From JACCTI01 sp051005695 (GTDB lineage Bacteria > Verrucomicrobiota > Verrucomicrobiia > Chthoniobacterales > UBA10450), in NCBI GenBank assembly GCA_051005695.1, contig JBPCJC010000062.1, positions 7,856 to 71,855 on the forward strand: a stretch of DNA of 64,000 bases, given 5' to 3'. The position numbers and the translations under genes are program-made. Below are positions 18,001-26,321 of the stretch, in pieces (within the stretch, counting starts at the first letter, position 1; each line of letters starts with the position of its first letter). Under the pieces are notes generated by a model. That model was not told where the DNA came from. It did not search any database and saw nothing but the letters and a program-made list of their open reading frames with translations.

Positions 18001-18996
18001 GTGAAGAAAACTATACGCGTCGCGGTCTACGAAACCCACGGAAATCCCGTCGAAGTGCTGCGGGTCGTCGAGCAACCGTGGCCGGTGCCAGCGACGGACG
18101 AAGTGGTGGTGGAGATGCGCGCCGCTCCGCTTAATCCGGCGGACATCAACGCGATCGAAGGCAAGTATCCAGTGCGGCCGACCTTGCCGGCGACGCCGGG
18201 AATGGAAGGCGCGGGCGTGGTCGTGGAAGTGGGCCGCGCGGTGCGCGAGGTCTCGTTAGGCGCGCTGGTTATTCTGCCGCATAATTTCGGAACCTGGCGA
18301 GAAGCGGGTGCGGTCAAGGCGGAGAAATTGCTCCTGGTGCCGGAAGGAATCGAACCGGTGCAGGCGGCGATGCTGAAGATCAATCCCCTGACCGCCTGGC
18401 GGATGTTGCATGATTTTGTCTCGTTAGGCAGGGGGGATTGGTTCATCCAGAACGCGGCCAATTCCGGGGCCGGCCGGGCGGCGATCCAGATCGGCCGCGC
18501 GCTGGGTTATCGCAGCGTCAATGTCGTGAGGCGCGCGGAGTTGCTCGAAGAACTGCGCGCGGAAGGCGCAGACGTGGTCGTGCTCGACGGCGAAAAGATG
18601 CGCGAGGAAGTGGCGGCGCAGACTGAGGGCGCGGAGATCCGCCTGGCCTTGAACGCGGTCGGGGGCGAGAACGCGCTGCGAGTGGCGAAGACGCTGGCCT
18701 CGGATGCGACGATGGTGACTTATGGCGCGATGAGTTTGGAGCCGCTGACGATCCCGAATGGGATGCTGATTTTCAAGAATCTGAAGTTCACTGGTTTTTG
18801 GGTGAACAAATGGTATGACGGCGCGAGCGCAGCGGAACGCGCGGAAACATTTGCGGCGCTTTTTGCGATGGCGCAGAGCGGGAAACTGCGCACGAAGATC
18901 GAGAAAACGTACTCGTTAGGCGAGGCGACCGCCGCGGTTGCGGAAGCGATGCGAAACAAGCGCGATGGGAAAATCGTTTTCGAATTTCCCGGATGA
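18001..18996 (+). CDS. Medium-chain reductase, MECR-type 2-enoyl thioester reductase
   Basis: A 331-residue zinc-free MDR-superfamily oxidoreductase. The N-terminal GroES-like part has NPADINAIEGKYP and TPGMEGAGVVVEVG. The NADPH fold has IQNAANSGAGRAAIQIGRA, and the tail has FWVNKWYDG, a stretch typical of mitochondrial-type trans-2-enoyl-CoA/ACP reductases. The catalytic and structural zinc cysteines of alcohol dehydrogenases are absent, as expected. It probably reduces enoyl thioesters with NADPH in fatty-acid metabolism. GTG start. It is head to head with the CDF gene with a 3-bp gap between starts, so the two promoters must lie inside each other's coding region. Confidence 0.85.
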   Translation: MKKTIRVAVYETHGNPVEVLRVVEQPWPVPATDEVVVEMRAAPLNPADINAIEGKYPVRPTLPATPGMEGAGVVVEVGRAVREVSLGALVILPHNFGTWREAGAVKAEKLLLVPEGIEPVQAAMLKINPLTAWRMLHDFVSLGRGDWFIQNAANSGAGRAAIQIGRALGYRSVNVVRRAELLEELRAEGADVVVLDGEKMREEVAAQTEGAEIRLALNAVGGENALRVAKTLASDATMVTYGAMSLEPLTIPNGMLIFKNLKFTGFWVNKWYDGASAAERAETFAALFAMAQSGKLRTKIEKTYSLGEATAAVAEAMRNKRDGKIVFEFPG

Positions 18997-19015
18997 TCAG
19001 GATTCGAAAATCCGA

Positions 19016-19498
19016 TTAATCCTGAGCTTTAACCTGCGCTTCCGGCTCGTGCTTGGGCTGGCGTTTCAGGAGCGTGATCTGCTTGATCCGCGCGGAGTCG
19101 TTTGGGCTCCAGGTGGCGACATCGGGATCGTCCTTAAAGGCGTTGTGAACGATTCGGCGCTCGTAGGAATTCATCGGCTCGAGCTGCAATGACCGGCCAC
19201 TCACGCGCACGCGCTCGGCCAGTTCGCGGACGCGCTGGACGATTTTGTCCTCGCGCATCGAGCGGTAATGCTCGCAATCGACGATCACTTTTTCGGCCTC
19301 GCGATCTTTCGCCTGAATGAGGCGGTTAAGCAGAAACTGGATCGCTTCGAGCGTTTCGCCGTCGTGCCCCACGATGCGCGCGCTCTCCTCGGTATAAATC
19401 TGCAAGGTATGGTTGCCGCCTTCGCTGCGGGTCTCGTCGATTTCGGCCACGAAACCGAGGTAGCCGAGCATCGTATCGAGTAATTCCTTCGGCGTCAT
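19016..19498 (-). CDS. jag: KhpB/Jag-type KH-R3H RNA-binding protein
   Basis: A 160-residue protein with a KH domain containing a GxxG loop (GHDGETL) and an R3H domain (SYERRIVHNAF). It lacks the N-terminal Jag_N domain found in Firmicutes Jag/EloR. It probably binds RNA; homologues affect cell division and envelope synthesis. The ATG overlaps the yidC stop by 4 bp (ATGA), fixing the start and showing translational coupling in the usual rnpA-yidD-yidC-jag cluster. The C-terminal 30 residues are charged and low in complexity. Confidence 0.88.
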   Translation of the reverse strand: MTPKELLDTMLGYLGFVAEIDETRSEGGNHTLQIYTEESARIVGHDGETLEAIQFLLNRLIQAKDREAEKVIVDCEHYRSMREDKIVQRVRELAERVRVSGRSLQLEPMNSYERRIVHNAFKDDPDVATWSPNDSARIKQITLLKRQPKHEPEAQVKAQD

Positions 19499-21246
19499 GA
19501 TCGTCCTTTTTTCCCGCGCTTCCCTGAGGGCGCGACCTTCTCGAGGACCGGCACCGGTTGTCTCTTGTTCTGCCAAAGCTGCAGAATCGTGAACAGGTTT
19601 TGCGTGGTGTAATACAATGCCAGCGCCGCGGCGAAATTGTAGCAGAAAAATAAGAAGATCAGCGGCATGAACATCATCACGCGCTGTTGCGTGGTGTCGC
19701 CGGTCTTCGGAGTCATCCGCATCAACCAGACGTTGGTCGCGCCCATGAGCAGCGGGAGGATGTTGATCGGGAAACCCAGCAAGTGCGTCACGGTGTCGGG
19801 CTGGGAAAGATCGTGAACCCAGAGGAAGGATGCGTTCCGTAATTCCGCGGCCTGCCCGAGCATGCTGAAAAGGCCGAAGAAAATCGGAATCTGGATCATC
19901 ATCGGCAGACAACCGCCGACCGGATTCACGCCATGCTCTTTGTAGAGTTTCATGACTTCCGTGTTCATCTTCGTCGGATCGTCTTTGTATTTTTCCTTTA
20001 ACTCCTGCATCCGCGGGGCGAGCGCGGACATCCGGCGCATGGACTTGTTCGCCTTGTTTTGCAGCGGCCAGAGGATGCCCTTGACGCAGGCGGTCAGGAC
20101 GACGATGGCGACCGCATAATTTCCGAGCCAGCCGTGGAGGAGGTTAAGGAAATTCAGGAGCGCCTGGCTGACCAGTTTGAAGATGCCGAAATTCATGATC
20201 TCGGCTTCATCGTGCGGCAGTTTCGCGAGGCGGTTGTAGAGTTTCGGGCCGGCGTAAATCTGCAAACGCAGGGTGCTGGTTTGCCCCGGTTTCAACTCGA
20301 AACCGGGCATCCCCATGGCGCCTTCCATTCCGAGCAAGGTCTCGTTAGGCGGACGTTTCATTTCGAAACGGCGCGCCCAAATGTCGGAGCCCTTGGCGTT
20401 CAACGGAGTCAGGATGGTGGTGAAGAACTGATTGCTCATCGCGCCCCACTCCGCGCCGTTGACCTTCTCGAGGTAAACCGATTGCGCGGCCTTCTTCTGC
20501 ACTCCGATCAAGGGATAATTTTGGGCGGAGAACCAATTAACGTCGATGCCCTTGGCTTTCCCGTCGACGCACCAGACGACGCGGGTGTAGGTCGGCATGT
20601 CTTTCGGATGAATGGGCAAAGTCGAGCCGAGCGCGAGAAAGTAACCGGGAGTCTTGAAGGGCGCGGCGCCGTCGTTACGGAAATCGACCTGCATCTCCGC
20701 GAGGTAATTGTCTTTCTTGTTCGCCGTCGGCGGAAAGGAGAAGCGCTTGATGACGTCGAGGCCTTGCGGGATGGCGCGCTCGAATTGGACGCTCCCATCC
20801 GGTTGCCGCGACATCGAGAATTCCTGGAGATCGGGGGCCGCCGGCTGTTCGATGATCGCGCCGATCGGTAAACGATCATGCGCATTCAGGACCACCACGC
20901 CCTGACCGTTTTCGCCCTTGTGACGGAGCAGGCGCGCTTCGCTGATCCCCGCGCCACGATTCGTTAGGCGCAACTCCACATCGGCGTTCGCGAGCGTCTC
21001 GGTTTTCTCTGCGAAAGTCGCGGCCGCCGGAGCCGGCATCGGCGTGGCGGCCGAGGAGGAAGCAACTTCCGGCGCAGCCGAACCAGCCGGTGCCGGCGCC
21101 GCAGAATCCTCAGCGGCAGGAGTCGGCGAAACCGTCGCGACGGTACGCGGCAAGGGACGCGCCGTCGGATGTTGCGTCATGTAAACCTGCCAGCCGATCA
21201 ACCCGAGGACGCAAAGGGTAATGGCAATCCATGCTTGTCGATCCAT
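19495..21246 (-). CDS. yidC: Membrane protein insertase YidC
   Basis: A 583-residue insertase for inner-membrane proteins. The N-terminal signal anchor (about 5-23), an Ala/Pro-rich linker (about 25-75), a large periplasmic beta-sandwich (about 80-350) and the conserved 60-kDa insertase core (about 370-560) with PMMIQIPIFFGLF-type segments are all visible. The length and long periplasmic domain are those of Gram-negative YidC1. The tail is basic (SGKRGKKGRS), as in ribosome-contacting YidC. It starts 17 bp after the yidD stop. Confidence 0.95.
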   Translation of the reverse strand: MDRQAWIAITLCVLGLIGWQVYMTQHPTARPLPRTVATVSPTPAAEDSAAPAPAGSAAPEVASSSAATPMPAPAAATFAEKTETLANADVELRLTNRGAGISEARLLRHKGENGQGVVVLNAHDRLPIGAIIEQPAAPDLQEFSMSRQPDGSVQFERAIPQGLDVIKRFSFPPTANKKDNYLAEMQVDFRNDGAAPFKTPGYFLALGSTLPIHPKDMPTYTRVVWCVDGKAKGIDVNWFSAQNYPLIGVQKKAAQSVYLEKVNGAEWGAMSNQFFTTILTPLNAKGSDIWARRFEMKRPPNETLLGMEGAMGMPGFELKPGQTSTLRLQIYAGPKLYNRLAKLPHDEAEIMNFGIFKLVSQALLNFLNLLHGWLGNYAVAIVVLTACVKGILWPLQNKANKSMRRMSALAPRMQELKEKYKDDPTKMNTEVMKLYKEHGVNPVGGCLPMMIQIPIFFGLFSMLGQAAELRNASFLWVHDLSQPDTVTHLLGFPINILPLLMGATNVWLMRMTPKTGDTTQQRVMMFMPLIFLFFCYNFAAALALYYTTQNLFTILQLWQNKRQPVPVLEKVAPSGKRGKKGRS

Positions 21247-21263
21247 ACGGGTGTGCTGGCCGC

Positions 21264-21536
21264 CTATTCACAAGCGCAAGCCTGCGGTCGAGCCACAGAT
21301 GATTGCGCCGGCGGCACGGGGTCATGTCCCTGTCCGCCCCATGGTTGGCAGCGCCCGAGCCGTCGCAAACCGAGCCAGCCGCCGCGCAGCAGGCCATGGG
21401 TTTCTACGGCTTCGAGAAAGTAGTGCGAGCACGTGGGCTGAAAACGGCAACCGCCGCCGGGTCCGGAAGCCCACGAGAGCACCGGCGAGATCGTTACCTG
21501 GTAGGCGCGAATCAAAAATCGGACAACCGGGCGCAT
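21264..21536 (-). CDS. yidD: Membrane protein insertion efficiency factor YidD
   Basis: A 90-residue YidD protein with an amphipathic N-terminus (MRPVVRFLIRAYQ), the signature CRFQPTCSHY with its conserved cysteines, and GLLRGGWLGLRRLGRC. It assists YidC at the inner membrane. Its ATG overlaps the rnpA stop by one base (TGATG), fixing the start. The C-terminal 25 residues are a Pro/Ala/Cys-rich tail not typical of the family. Confidence 0.92.
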   Translation of the reverse strand: MRPVVRFLIRAYQVTISPVLSWASGPGGGCRFQPTCSHYFLEAVETHGLLRGGWLGLRRLGRCQPWGGQGHDPVPPAQSSVARPQACACE

Positions 21537-21925
21537 CAGGGCGCTAGAATAAAAGCGCGCTTTGCCAGACGCAACCACTCATCTTCCAGCTGCGCGTAAC
21601 TGGCGCGCGCTGCGGGCGGGCGCGCGATCACCACCAGCCAAAATCCCTCGCGCAGCTCGTGTTGATGCAGGCGCACAATCTCGCGCAGCCGCCGCCGGAC
21701 GCGGTTGCGCACGACTGCCTGGCCGATGCGCTTCGAGGTCACGAAACCAGCGCGAAAATTCTCCGCGTCATCGGTTTTCAGAACGCCGAGAATCATGGCC
21801 GAGCCGCGATACGCTTGGCCGTCATTTTTGACGCGAACAAATTCGGCCGACAGAATCAGTCGCCGCGCTTTCGAGAAAGCGAGCGCGCGCGACGCGGGAA
21901 GATTGGTCACGCCAGCTTTTAACAC
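21536..21925 (-). CDS. rnpA: Ribonuclease P protein component
   Basis: A 129-residue basic protein that pairs with the RNase P RNA to process tRNA 5' ends. FVTSKRIGQAVVRNRVRRRLREIVR is the RNR signature region. It begins at a GTG preceded by a GGGGTGAG ribosome-site-like stretch 13 bases upstream. The gene for ribosomal protein L34 (rpmH), normally directly upstream, is not found in the 110 bp before it; instead there is the terminator of an unrelated lipoprotein gene. Confidence 0.9.
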   Translation of the reverse strand: MLKAGVTNLPASRALAFSKARRLILSAEFVRVKNDGQAYRGSAMILGVLKTDDAENFRAGFVTSKRIGQAVVRNRVRRRLREIVRLHQHELREGFWLVVIARPPAARASYAQLEDEWLRLAKRAFILAP

Positions 21926-21981
21926 GCGCCGGCTTGCTCACCCCGAGAAAAAATTCCGTGCGCAAAGTCGCGTACAGCAAA

Positions 21982-22012
21982 AGTCTTCCCGCGGACACGC
22001 CGCGGGAAGACT
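21982..22012 (-). terminator. Rho-independent terminator after the lipoprotein gene
   Basis: A perfect 13-bp stem (AGTCTTCCCGCGG and its complement) with a 5-nt loop, followed on the minus strand by TTTTG. It lies 24 bp past the lipoprotein stop and 57 bp upstream of rnpA, so it isolates the rnpA-yidD-yidC-jag unit from the gene before it. Confidence 0.85.
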
Positions 22013-22036
22013 CCGCAAATAAAATCGAACCGCCGC

Positions 22037-22330
22037 TTAGGGATTCGGAGTCGACGTCGTCGTGGTCGTCTCGGTGCTGGACGAATCCGTCGTTGACGGG
22101 GTGGTCATTGGAGTCGTCATCGGAGTCGAGGCAGGCGCCGTCATCGTATTGGTCGTCGACGTATTGGTATCGGTATGCGTCGCCGAAGCCGGGGACGGAT
22201 TCACGATCGTGGTATTGTTTTCCGTTTTCTCAGGAGCAGGCGAAGTGGTCACTGGGGCAACGGTTTCGGATTTTTGTTCGCACGCCGAGAGGAGCGCGAC
22301 ACTGGCTAGGATGCAGATGTATTTCTTCAT
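22037..22330 (-). CDS. Small Ser/Thr/Pro-rich lipoprotein
   Basis: A 97-residue protein with a short basic N-terminus, a hydrophobic stretch and a lipobox LLSAC giving a lipidated Cys17. The mature part is almost entirely Thr, Ser, Pro, Ala and Asn, with short runs such as TPMTTPMTTPS and TTTTT. It has no recognisable domain and is probably a flexible, membrane-anchored surface or periplasmic linker protein. The plus strand of this region is a GTC/GTA-rich repetitive tract. It has its own strong terminator. Confidence 0.75.
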   Translation of the reverse strand: MKKYICILASVALLSACEQKSETVAPVTTSPAPEKTENNTTIVNPSPASATHTDTNTSTTNTMTAPASTPMTTPMTTPSTTDSSSTETTTTTSTPNP

Positions 22331-22407
22331 AATTTAATGGGTTGTCCCTTTACAGGATAAAGCTGAATCGCATGGACTTACGCTTCTGGCCCCTTGCTCC
22401 GGGAATT

Positions 22408-23505
22408 TTATAACGGTGCCTCGTACTTCATCCCGAGGGCATCGGCAACCGCTTGTTGAGTTAATTTTCCGTCACGCGTGTTGATCCCGCCGATCAGAGC
22501 CGGCTGTTTCTTGCAGGCTTCGACCAATCCGTGATCGGCCAGCAGCTCGACGTAACGCGCGGTCGCGTTGCTGAGCGCCTGGGTCGAAGTGCGCGCGTAG
22601 GCGCCGGGCATGTTGGCCACGCAGTAATGCGTGACCTCTTCCTCGACGTAAATCGGATCGTGATGGGTGGTCGCGCGCGAGGTCTCCGCGCAACCGCCTT
22701 GATCGATCGCGATGTCGACGAAGACGCTCCCCGGCCGCATCAGTTTTAACATTTCGCGGGTGATCAATTTCGGAGCCTTCGCCCCTGGCACGAGGACCGC
22801 GCCGATGAGCAAGTCCGTGCTCGGCATGAGTTCGGTCAGATTGGCCTCGTTCGAATACAGCGTCTTCACGTTCGGCATGGTCAAATCAAGGAATCGCATC
22901 CGCTCGCCATCCACTTCCAAGATGGTCACGTCCGCTTTCAAGCCCACCGCCATGCGCGCCGCGTTGACGCCGGAAGTGCCGCCGCCAATGACGACCACCT
23001 TGCCGGGCAAAACCCCCGGAACGCCGCCTAAAAGGACGCCGTTGCCGCCATTGTGTTTCGCCAAATAATATGCACCCATCACCACCGACATGCGGCCGGC
23101 GATCTCGCTCATCGGCTCGAGCAACGGCAGTTTGTTGCCCACTTGAATGGTCTCGTAAGCGACGCCGGTGACGCCGGATTTCAGGAGCGCTTCGGTCAAA
23201 GATTTTCCAGCCGCGAGATGCAGATAAGTGAAAAGAATCTGATCATTCCGCAGCAAACCGTATTCGGCCGGCAACGGCTCTTTCACCTTCACGATCATCT
23301 CCGCCTGTTTGAAAAGCTCCGCTGCGGAATCGATGATTTTTGCCCCGACCGCGGTGTAATCGGAATCAGGAAAACCGGAGCCGACGCCCGCATTTTTTTC
23401 GACCAAAACCGTGTGACCGCGGCGAGTGAGAGTAGTTGCCGTCGCGGGCACCAGGCCGACGCGATGCTCTTGCGGTTTTATTTCTTTCGGGACGCCGATG
23501 ATCAT
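22408..23505 (-). CDS. ald: Alanine dehydrogenase
   Basis: A 365-residue NAD-dependent alanine dehydrogenase, which interconverts L-alanine and pyruvate plus ammonia. MIIGVPKEIKPQEHRV at the N-terminus, the lysine in VKVKEP, the active-site His in YLHLAAG and the Rossmann motif VVIGGGTSGVNAARMA are all in place. The length matches the family (about 370). It could supply nitrogen or pyruvate and is bounded by non-related genes; likely a single-gene unit. Confidence 0.95.
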   Translation of the reverse strand: MIIGVPKEIKPQEHRVGLVPATATTLTRRGHTVLVEKNAGVGSGFPDSDYTAVGAKIIDSAAELFKQAEMIVKVKEPLPAEYGLLRNDQILFTYLHLAAGKSLTEALLKSGVTGVAYETIQVGNKLPLLEPMSEIAGRMSVVMGAYYLAKHNGGNGVLLGGVPGVLPGKVVVIGGGTSGVNAARMAVGLKADVTILEVDGERMRFLDLTMPNVKTLYSNEANLTELMPSTDLLIGAVLVPGAKAPKLITREMLKLMRPGSVFVDIAIDQGGCAETSRATTHHDPIYVEEEVTHYCVANMPGAYARTSTQALSNATARYVELLADHGLVEACKKQPALIGGINTRDGKLTQQAVADALGMKYEAPL

Positions 23506-23599
23506 GAGTGGTGGATGGTGATGAGTGTTTAGTGATAAGGGGGAGAATCGAGCGCGCCTAGCGAAATCTACCGGACAGCGAGCCGGGAATCGCGGCGCG

Positions 23600-24178
23600 C
23601 TAATTCAACGACGGATCGTCCGGCGCGGCCGCCAGCATTTTATACCAAGGCCCGAGACCGCGCATGATCTCGAACCACAGCTTCGGCAAATGCTCCGGGT
23701 TCAAAGCCGCGCGACTCGGCTTTTGCGGGATCCAGGATTTTTGCTTCATCTCCGCTTCCAGTTGTCCCGCGCTCCAGCCAGCGTAGCCCACAAAAGCACG
23801 AATGGAATTCGGATCCGCATCGGCAAGTTCGTGCGCTTCCTCCACGTTGACGTTGTGATTGAGGCGCAGGCTATTCGCTTCTTCCCATTCGAACGCGGCA
23901 AACATCAGTTGGTTTTTTCCCACCGGGCCGCCGAGAAACACCGGCACATGTGCAAGTCCATCGGGCGGCGCTTCGCCGACCAGATCGGCCACTTCCTTGT
24001 CCAGCGGTCGATTCAAAATCACGCCCATTGCGCCATCTTCCGGGTCATGCGCGGAGATGAACAAAACCGCGCGCCGAAAATTTGGATCGAGCATGCTCGG
24101 GTGCGCGATCAGTAACGAACCCGTCAGATTTTGTGGCGCTCCGTCCCTCAAATTGCGCATATAAAAATTAGAATGCAC
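23600..24178 (-). CDS. YqgE/AlgH family protein (UPF0301)
   Basis: A 192-residue member of the AlgH/YqgE family, recognised by LTGSLLIAHPSMLDPNFRRA, GAMGVILNRPL, VFLGGPV and FVGYAGWSAGQLEAEM. The biochemical role is not established; homologues have been tied to transcriptional control of alginate genes and to cell-division clusters. The start may be the given ATG or the one six codons later (MRNLRDG). The 94-bp gap to the upstream ald start shows no clear signal. Confidence 0.88.
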   Translation of the reverse strand: MHSNFYMRNLRDGAPQNLTGSLLIAHPSMLDPNFRRAVLFISAHDPEDGAMGVILNRPLDKEVADLVGEAPPDGLAHVPVFLGGPVGKNQLMFAAFEWEEANSLRLNHNVNVEEAHELADADPNSIRAFVGYAGWSAGQLEAEMKQKSWIPQKPSRAALNPEHLPKLWFEIMRGLGPWYKMLAAAPDDPSLN

Positions 24179-24221
24179 CGGCGCTTCTTCCGCAAGAGGA
24201 AGCTTCCCGCCCGCGGCCCTT

Positions 24222-25280
24222 TCAAGCGTCTCCTTCTCGACGGAGTTGCCCGGATTCCAGCCGCCACACCGGAAAATCCGCCGGCCCGTCGTGCCAGCTC
24301 AAGCTGGTCGCGGTCACCAGCTTTTGCGTCTCGTTAGGCAACGCTGCCAGCAAACGATTCCGCCGTGCCGGATCCAGCTCCCCGAAAATATCGTCGATCA
24401 AAACCAGCGGAGCCGTGCCCGCTTCCGCCGCAAAGACGCGCGCCTGCGCGATCTTCAAGGCCAGCGCGACTGTTCGCTGTTGTCCTTCCGAGGCGTACTG
24501 CGCCGCCGCCATTTCATCCACCAGTAGTTCCAGATCATCGCGATGCGGACCGACCACAGTCTGGCGCAGCCGCAATTCCTGCGCGCTTGAGCGTCGCAAA
24601 TCGCTCGCAAAATCTTCTGCGTTTCCCGGCGCGTAATTCAATCTCAGGACCTCCTTGGATTCACTGATTGCGCGATGCGCCTGCGCCGCTGCCGACGCCA
24701 GCACCTCCACCAGACGCGCACGCATCGTCGAGAGCTTCGTGCCATGTTCCAGTAATGGCGGATTATACGCCGCCAGCTCGAGCGGCTTCGGCTGCGCCGA
24801 TTTTAGCAAAGCATTGCGCGAACACAGCGCACGCTCGTAGGCACGCAAAGTCTGGCGATACGGCGGCGCGATTTGCACCCCGAGAAAATCCAAAAAACGC
24901 CGACGCGCCTCCGCACCGCCACGCGCCAGTTCGATATCCGCATTGGCTAACGAGACCACGCGCGCCAGGCTCAGATAATCGGAAGTAGTCCGCTGTTCGA
25001 CCTGATCGAGGATCAGCTTTCGGCGCATCGGTCGATAGCGAAACTCCAGTCGATGATCCTGCCAGCGACCGGCCACGCCTAACGAGTCCTGACCGAGACG
25101 AATAAGTGGCGCGAGCGACGAACTGCGTTGCGATTGCAGGCGCAGCAGGAGGCACGCGGCCTCGAGAATGGACGTTTTCCCCTGCCCGTTCTGGCCGACG
25201 AAAAAATTAAAACCCGGCGCGAGTTCGACCCGCAGGGCTTCGAAGCAACGAAAATTCCGCAGCTGTAATTCCGTGAGCAT
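24222..25280 (-). CDS. recF: DNA replication and repair protein RecF
   Basis: A 352-residue SMC-like ATPase that helps load RecA at single-strand gaps. It has Walker A GQNGQGKTS (about 29-37), the ABC-type signature SEGQQRTVALALK (about 265-277) and Walker B LVLIDDIFGELD (about 296-307). LTELQLRNFRCFEAL opens the protein as in other RecF. Here recF sits between a transglutaminase and algH instead of in dnaA-dnaN-recF-gyrB. Its short distance from rnpA-yidC may mean this is an origin-proximal region, but neither dnaA nor dnaN is in the window. Confidence 0.93.
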   Translation of the reverse strand: MLTELQLRNFRCFEALRVELAPGFNFFVGQNGQGKTSILEAACLLLRLQSQRSSSLAPLIRLGQDSLGVAGRWQDHRLEFRYRPMRRKLILDQVEQRTTSDYLSLARVVSLANADIELARGGAEARRRFLDFLGVQIAPPYRQTLRAYERALCSRNALLKSAQPKPLELAAYNPPLLEHGTKLSTMRARLVEVLASAAAQAHRAISESKEVLRLNYAPGNAEDFASDLRRSSAQELRLRQTVVGPHRDDLELLVDEMAAAQYASEGQQRTVALALKIAQARVFAAEAGTAPLVLIDDIFGELDPARRNRLLAALPNETQKLVTATSLSWHDGPADFPVWRLESGQLRREGDA

Positions 25281-25301
25281 CCCGACCTCGAAGAGCGTGG
25301 C

Positions 25302-26150
25302 TCAGAGATGCAGCAACTCCAGCCGGCTGGTCATGCGCGCAGGAATTTTCTGGGCGTGAAAATATTTCCCGCTGATCGGAGTGATGTCTTCGGGCGCCAA
25401 TCCGACCGCCGCGGCGATGAAGTTGTGATTGCAAAAAACCCCGTTGGTTCCATCCATCCCCACCCAGCCCGCGCCCGGAAGAAAAACTTCCGTCCAGGCA
25501 TGGAGCGAACCTTCCGCCCGGCGCGTGCCTAATTCATTTTCGCGCAGATAACCGCTGACCAACCGCGCCGCCAATCCGGCCGCGCGCAAAACTTCCGCGA
25601 GCAAGAGGGCGACGTCTCGGCAGGCGCCGCGGCGGCGCGAGAGAGTTTCCGGCGGGCTCAGGGCTGCGCCTTCCTCGCGTCGTTCGTAGCCAATGCATTC
25701 GTGCAACGCATGAACCAACCCGACCAGGGTACTCACCGTGGCGGCGCGCTCTTCCGCCGGTGGTCTCCAGCCGGGAATTTCCAAATCACAATTCGTTAGG
25801 CGATGAAGATACGGTGCCAACACCGGCGCCAGCTCCGGCTTGTAGGAAAACGGCATTTCGACCGCGTCGCTCTCCAGAATAAAATCGAAGGCGTCCTTTT
25901 CCTCGAGATCGAGATCGATCTCCAGGTCGAAGCGCAGCTCCTGCATCCGCGTCGGAAAAAAACAGGACGCGACGAGGTTATCGAAAACGTCTCGCGAATA
26001 ACGAACCGCACCGTCGCCATTGACCGCGAAGTTCAATCGGCGCACGCGGCTAAAACGATCGCCGCGCGGAAAGAGCCGGAGATCGTGCGGCGAGAAACCC
26101 ACCGGCTCGTTATAGCGGTAGACAGTTTGGTAGCGCAGGCCGAGATTCAC
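25302..26150 (-). CDS. Transglutaminase-like cysteine peptidase
   Basis: A 282-residue protein with an N-terminal beta domain of the Bact_transglu_N type (YQTVYRYNEPVGFSPHDLRLFPR) and a transglutaminase core. The triad is visible: Cys in RRGACRDVALLL, His in GSLHAWTEV and Asp in GMDGTNG. There is no signal peptide, so a cytoplasmic peptidase or amidase role is more likely than protein cross-linking. The gene ends 21 bp before the recF start and they may be co-transcribed. Confidence 0.88.
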   Translation of the reverse strand: MNLGLRYQTVYRYNEPVGFSPHDLRLFPRGDRFSRVRRLNFAVNGDGAVRYSRDVFDNLVASCFFPTRMQELRFDLEIDLDLEEKDAFDFILESDAVEMPFSYKPELAPVLAPYLHRLTNCDLEIPGWRPPAEERAATVSTLVGLVHALHECIGYERREEGAALSPPETLSRRRGACRDVALLLAEVLRAAGLAARLVSGYLRENELGTRRAEGSLHAWTEVFLPGAGWVGMDGTNGVFCNHNFIAAAVGLAPEDITPISGKYFHAQKIPARMTSRLELLHL

Positions 26151-26269
26151 GGTCGAAGCTTAGGGCATGTCGCGGCATCCGTCCTGCTAGACTGAGAAAT
26201 CGGTTGCAGCGGCTGATAACTGGGCTTACTTCGTCCGCAGATTTTAGAAGATTGTTCTGGGGGGAACAG

Positions 26270-26311
26270 CCGCCCTTCGCGTCCTTCGGGCGCGGGGGGC
26301 GGTACTTTTTT
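26270..26311 (+). terminator. Terminator-like hairpin with T-run just before a start codon
   Basis: A CCGCCC/GGGCGG stem (26270-26275 with 26297-26302), with a possible inner stem, is followed by TAC and six T residues. It ends 10 bp before the ATG of the DUF4230 gene on the same strand. In this position it would act as an attenuator in a leader RNA rather than as the end of a gene, since the gene upstream is divergent. No leader peptide or ligand-binding fold was recognised. Confidence 0.35.
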
Positions 26312-26321
26312 GGTTCAACGC

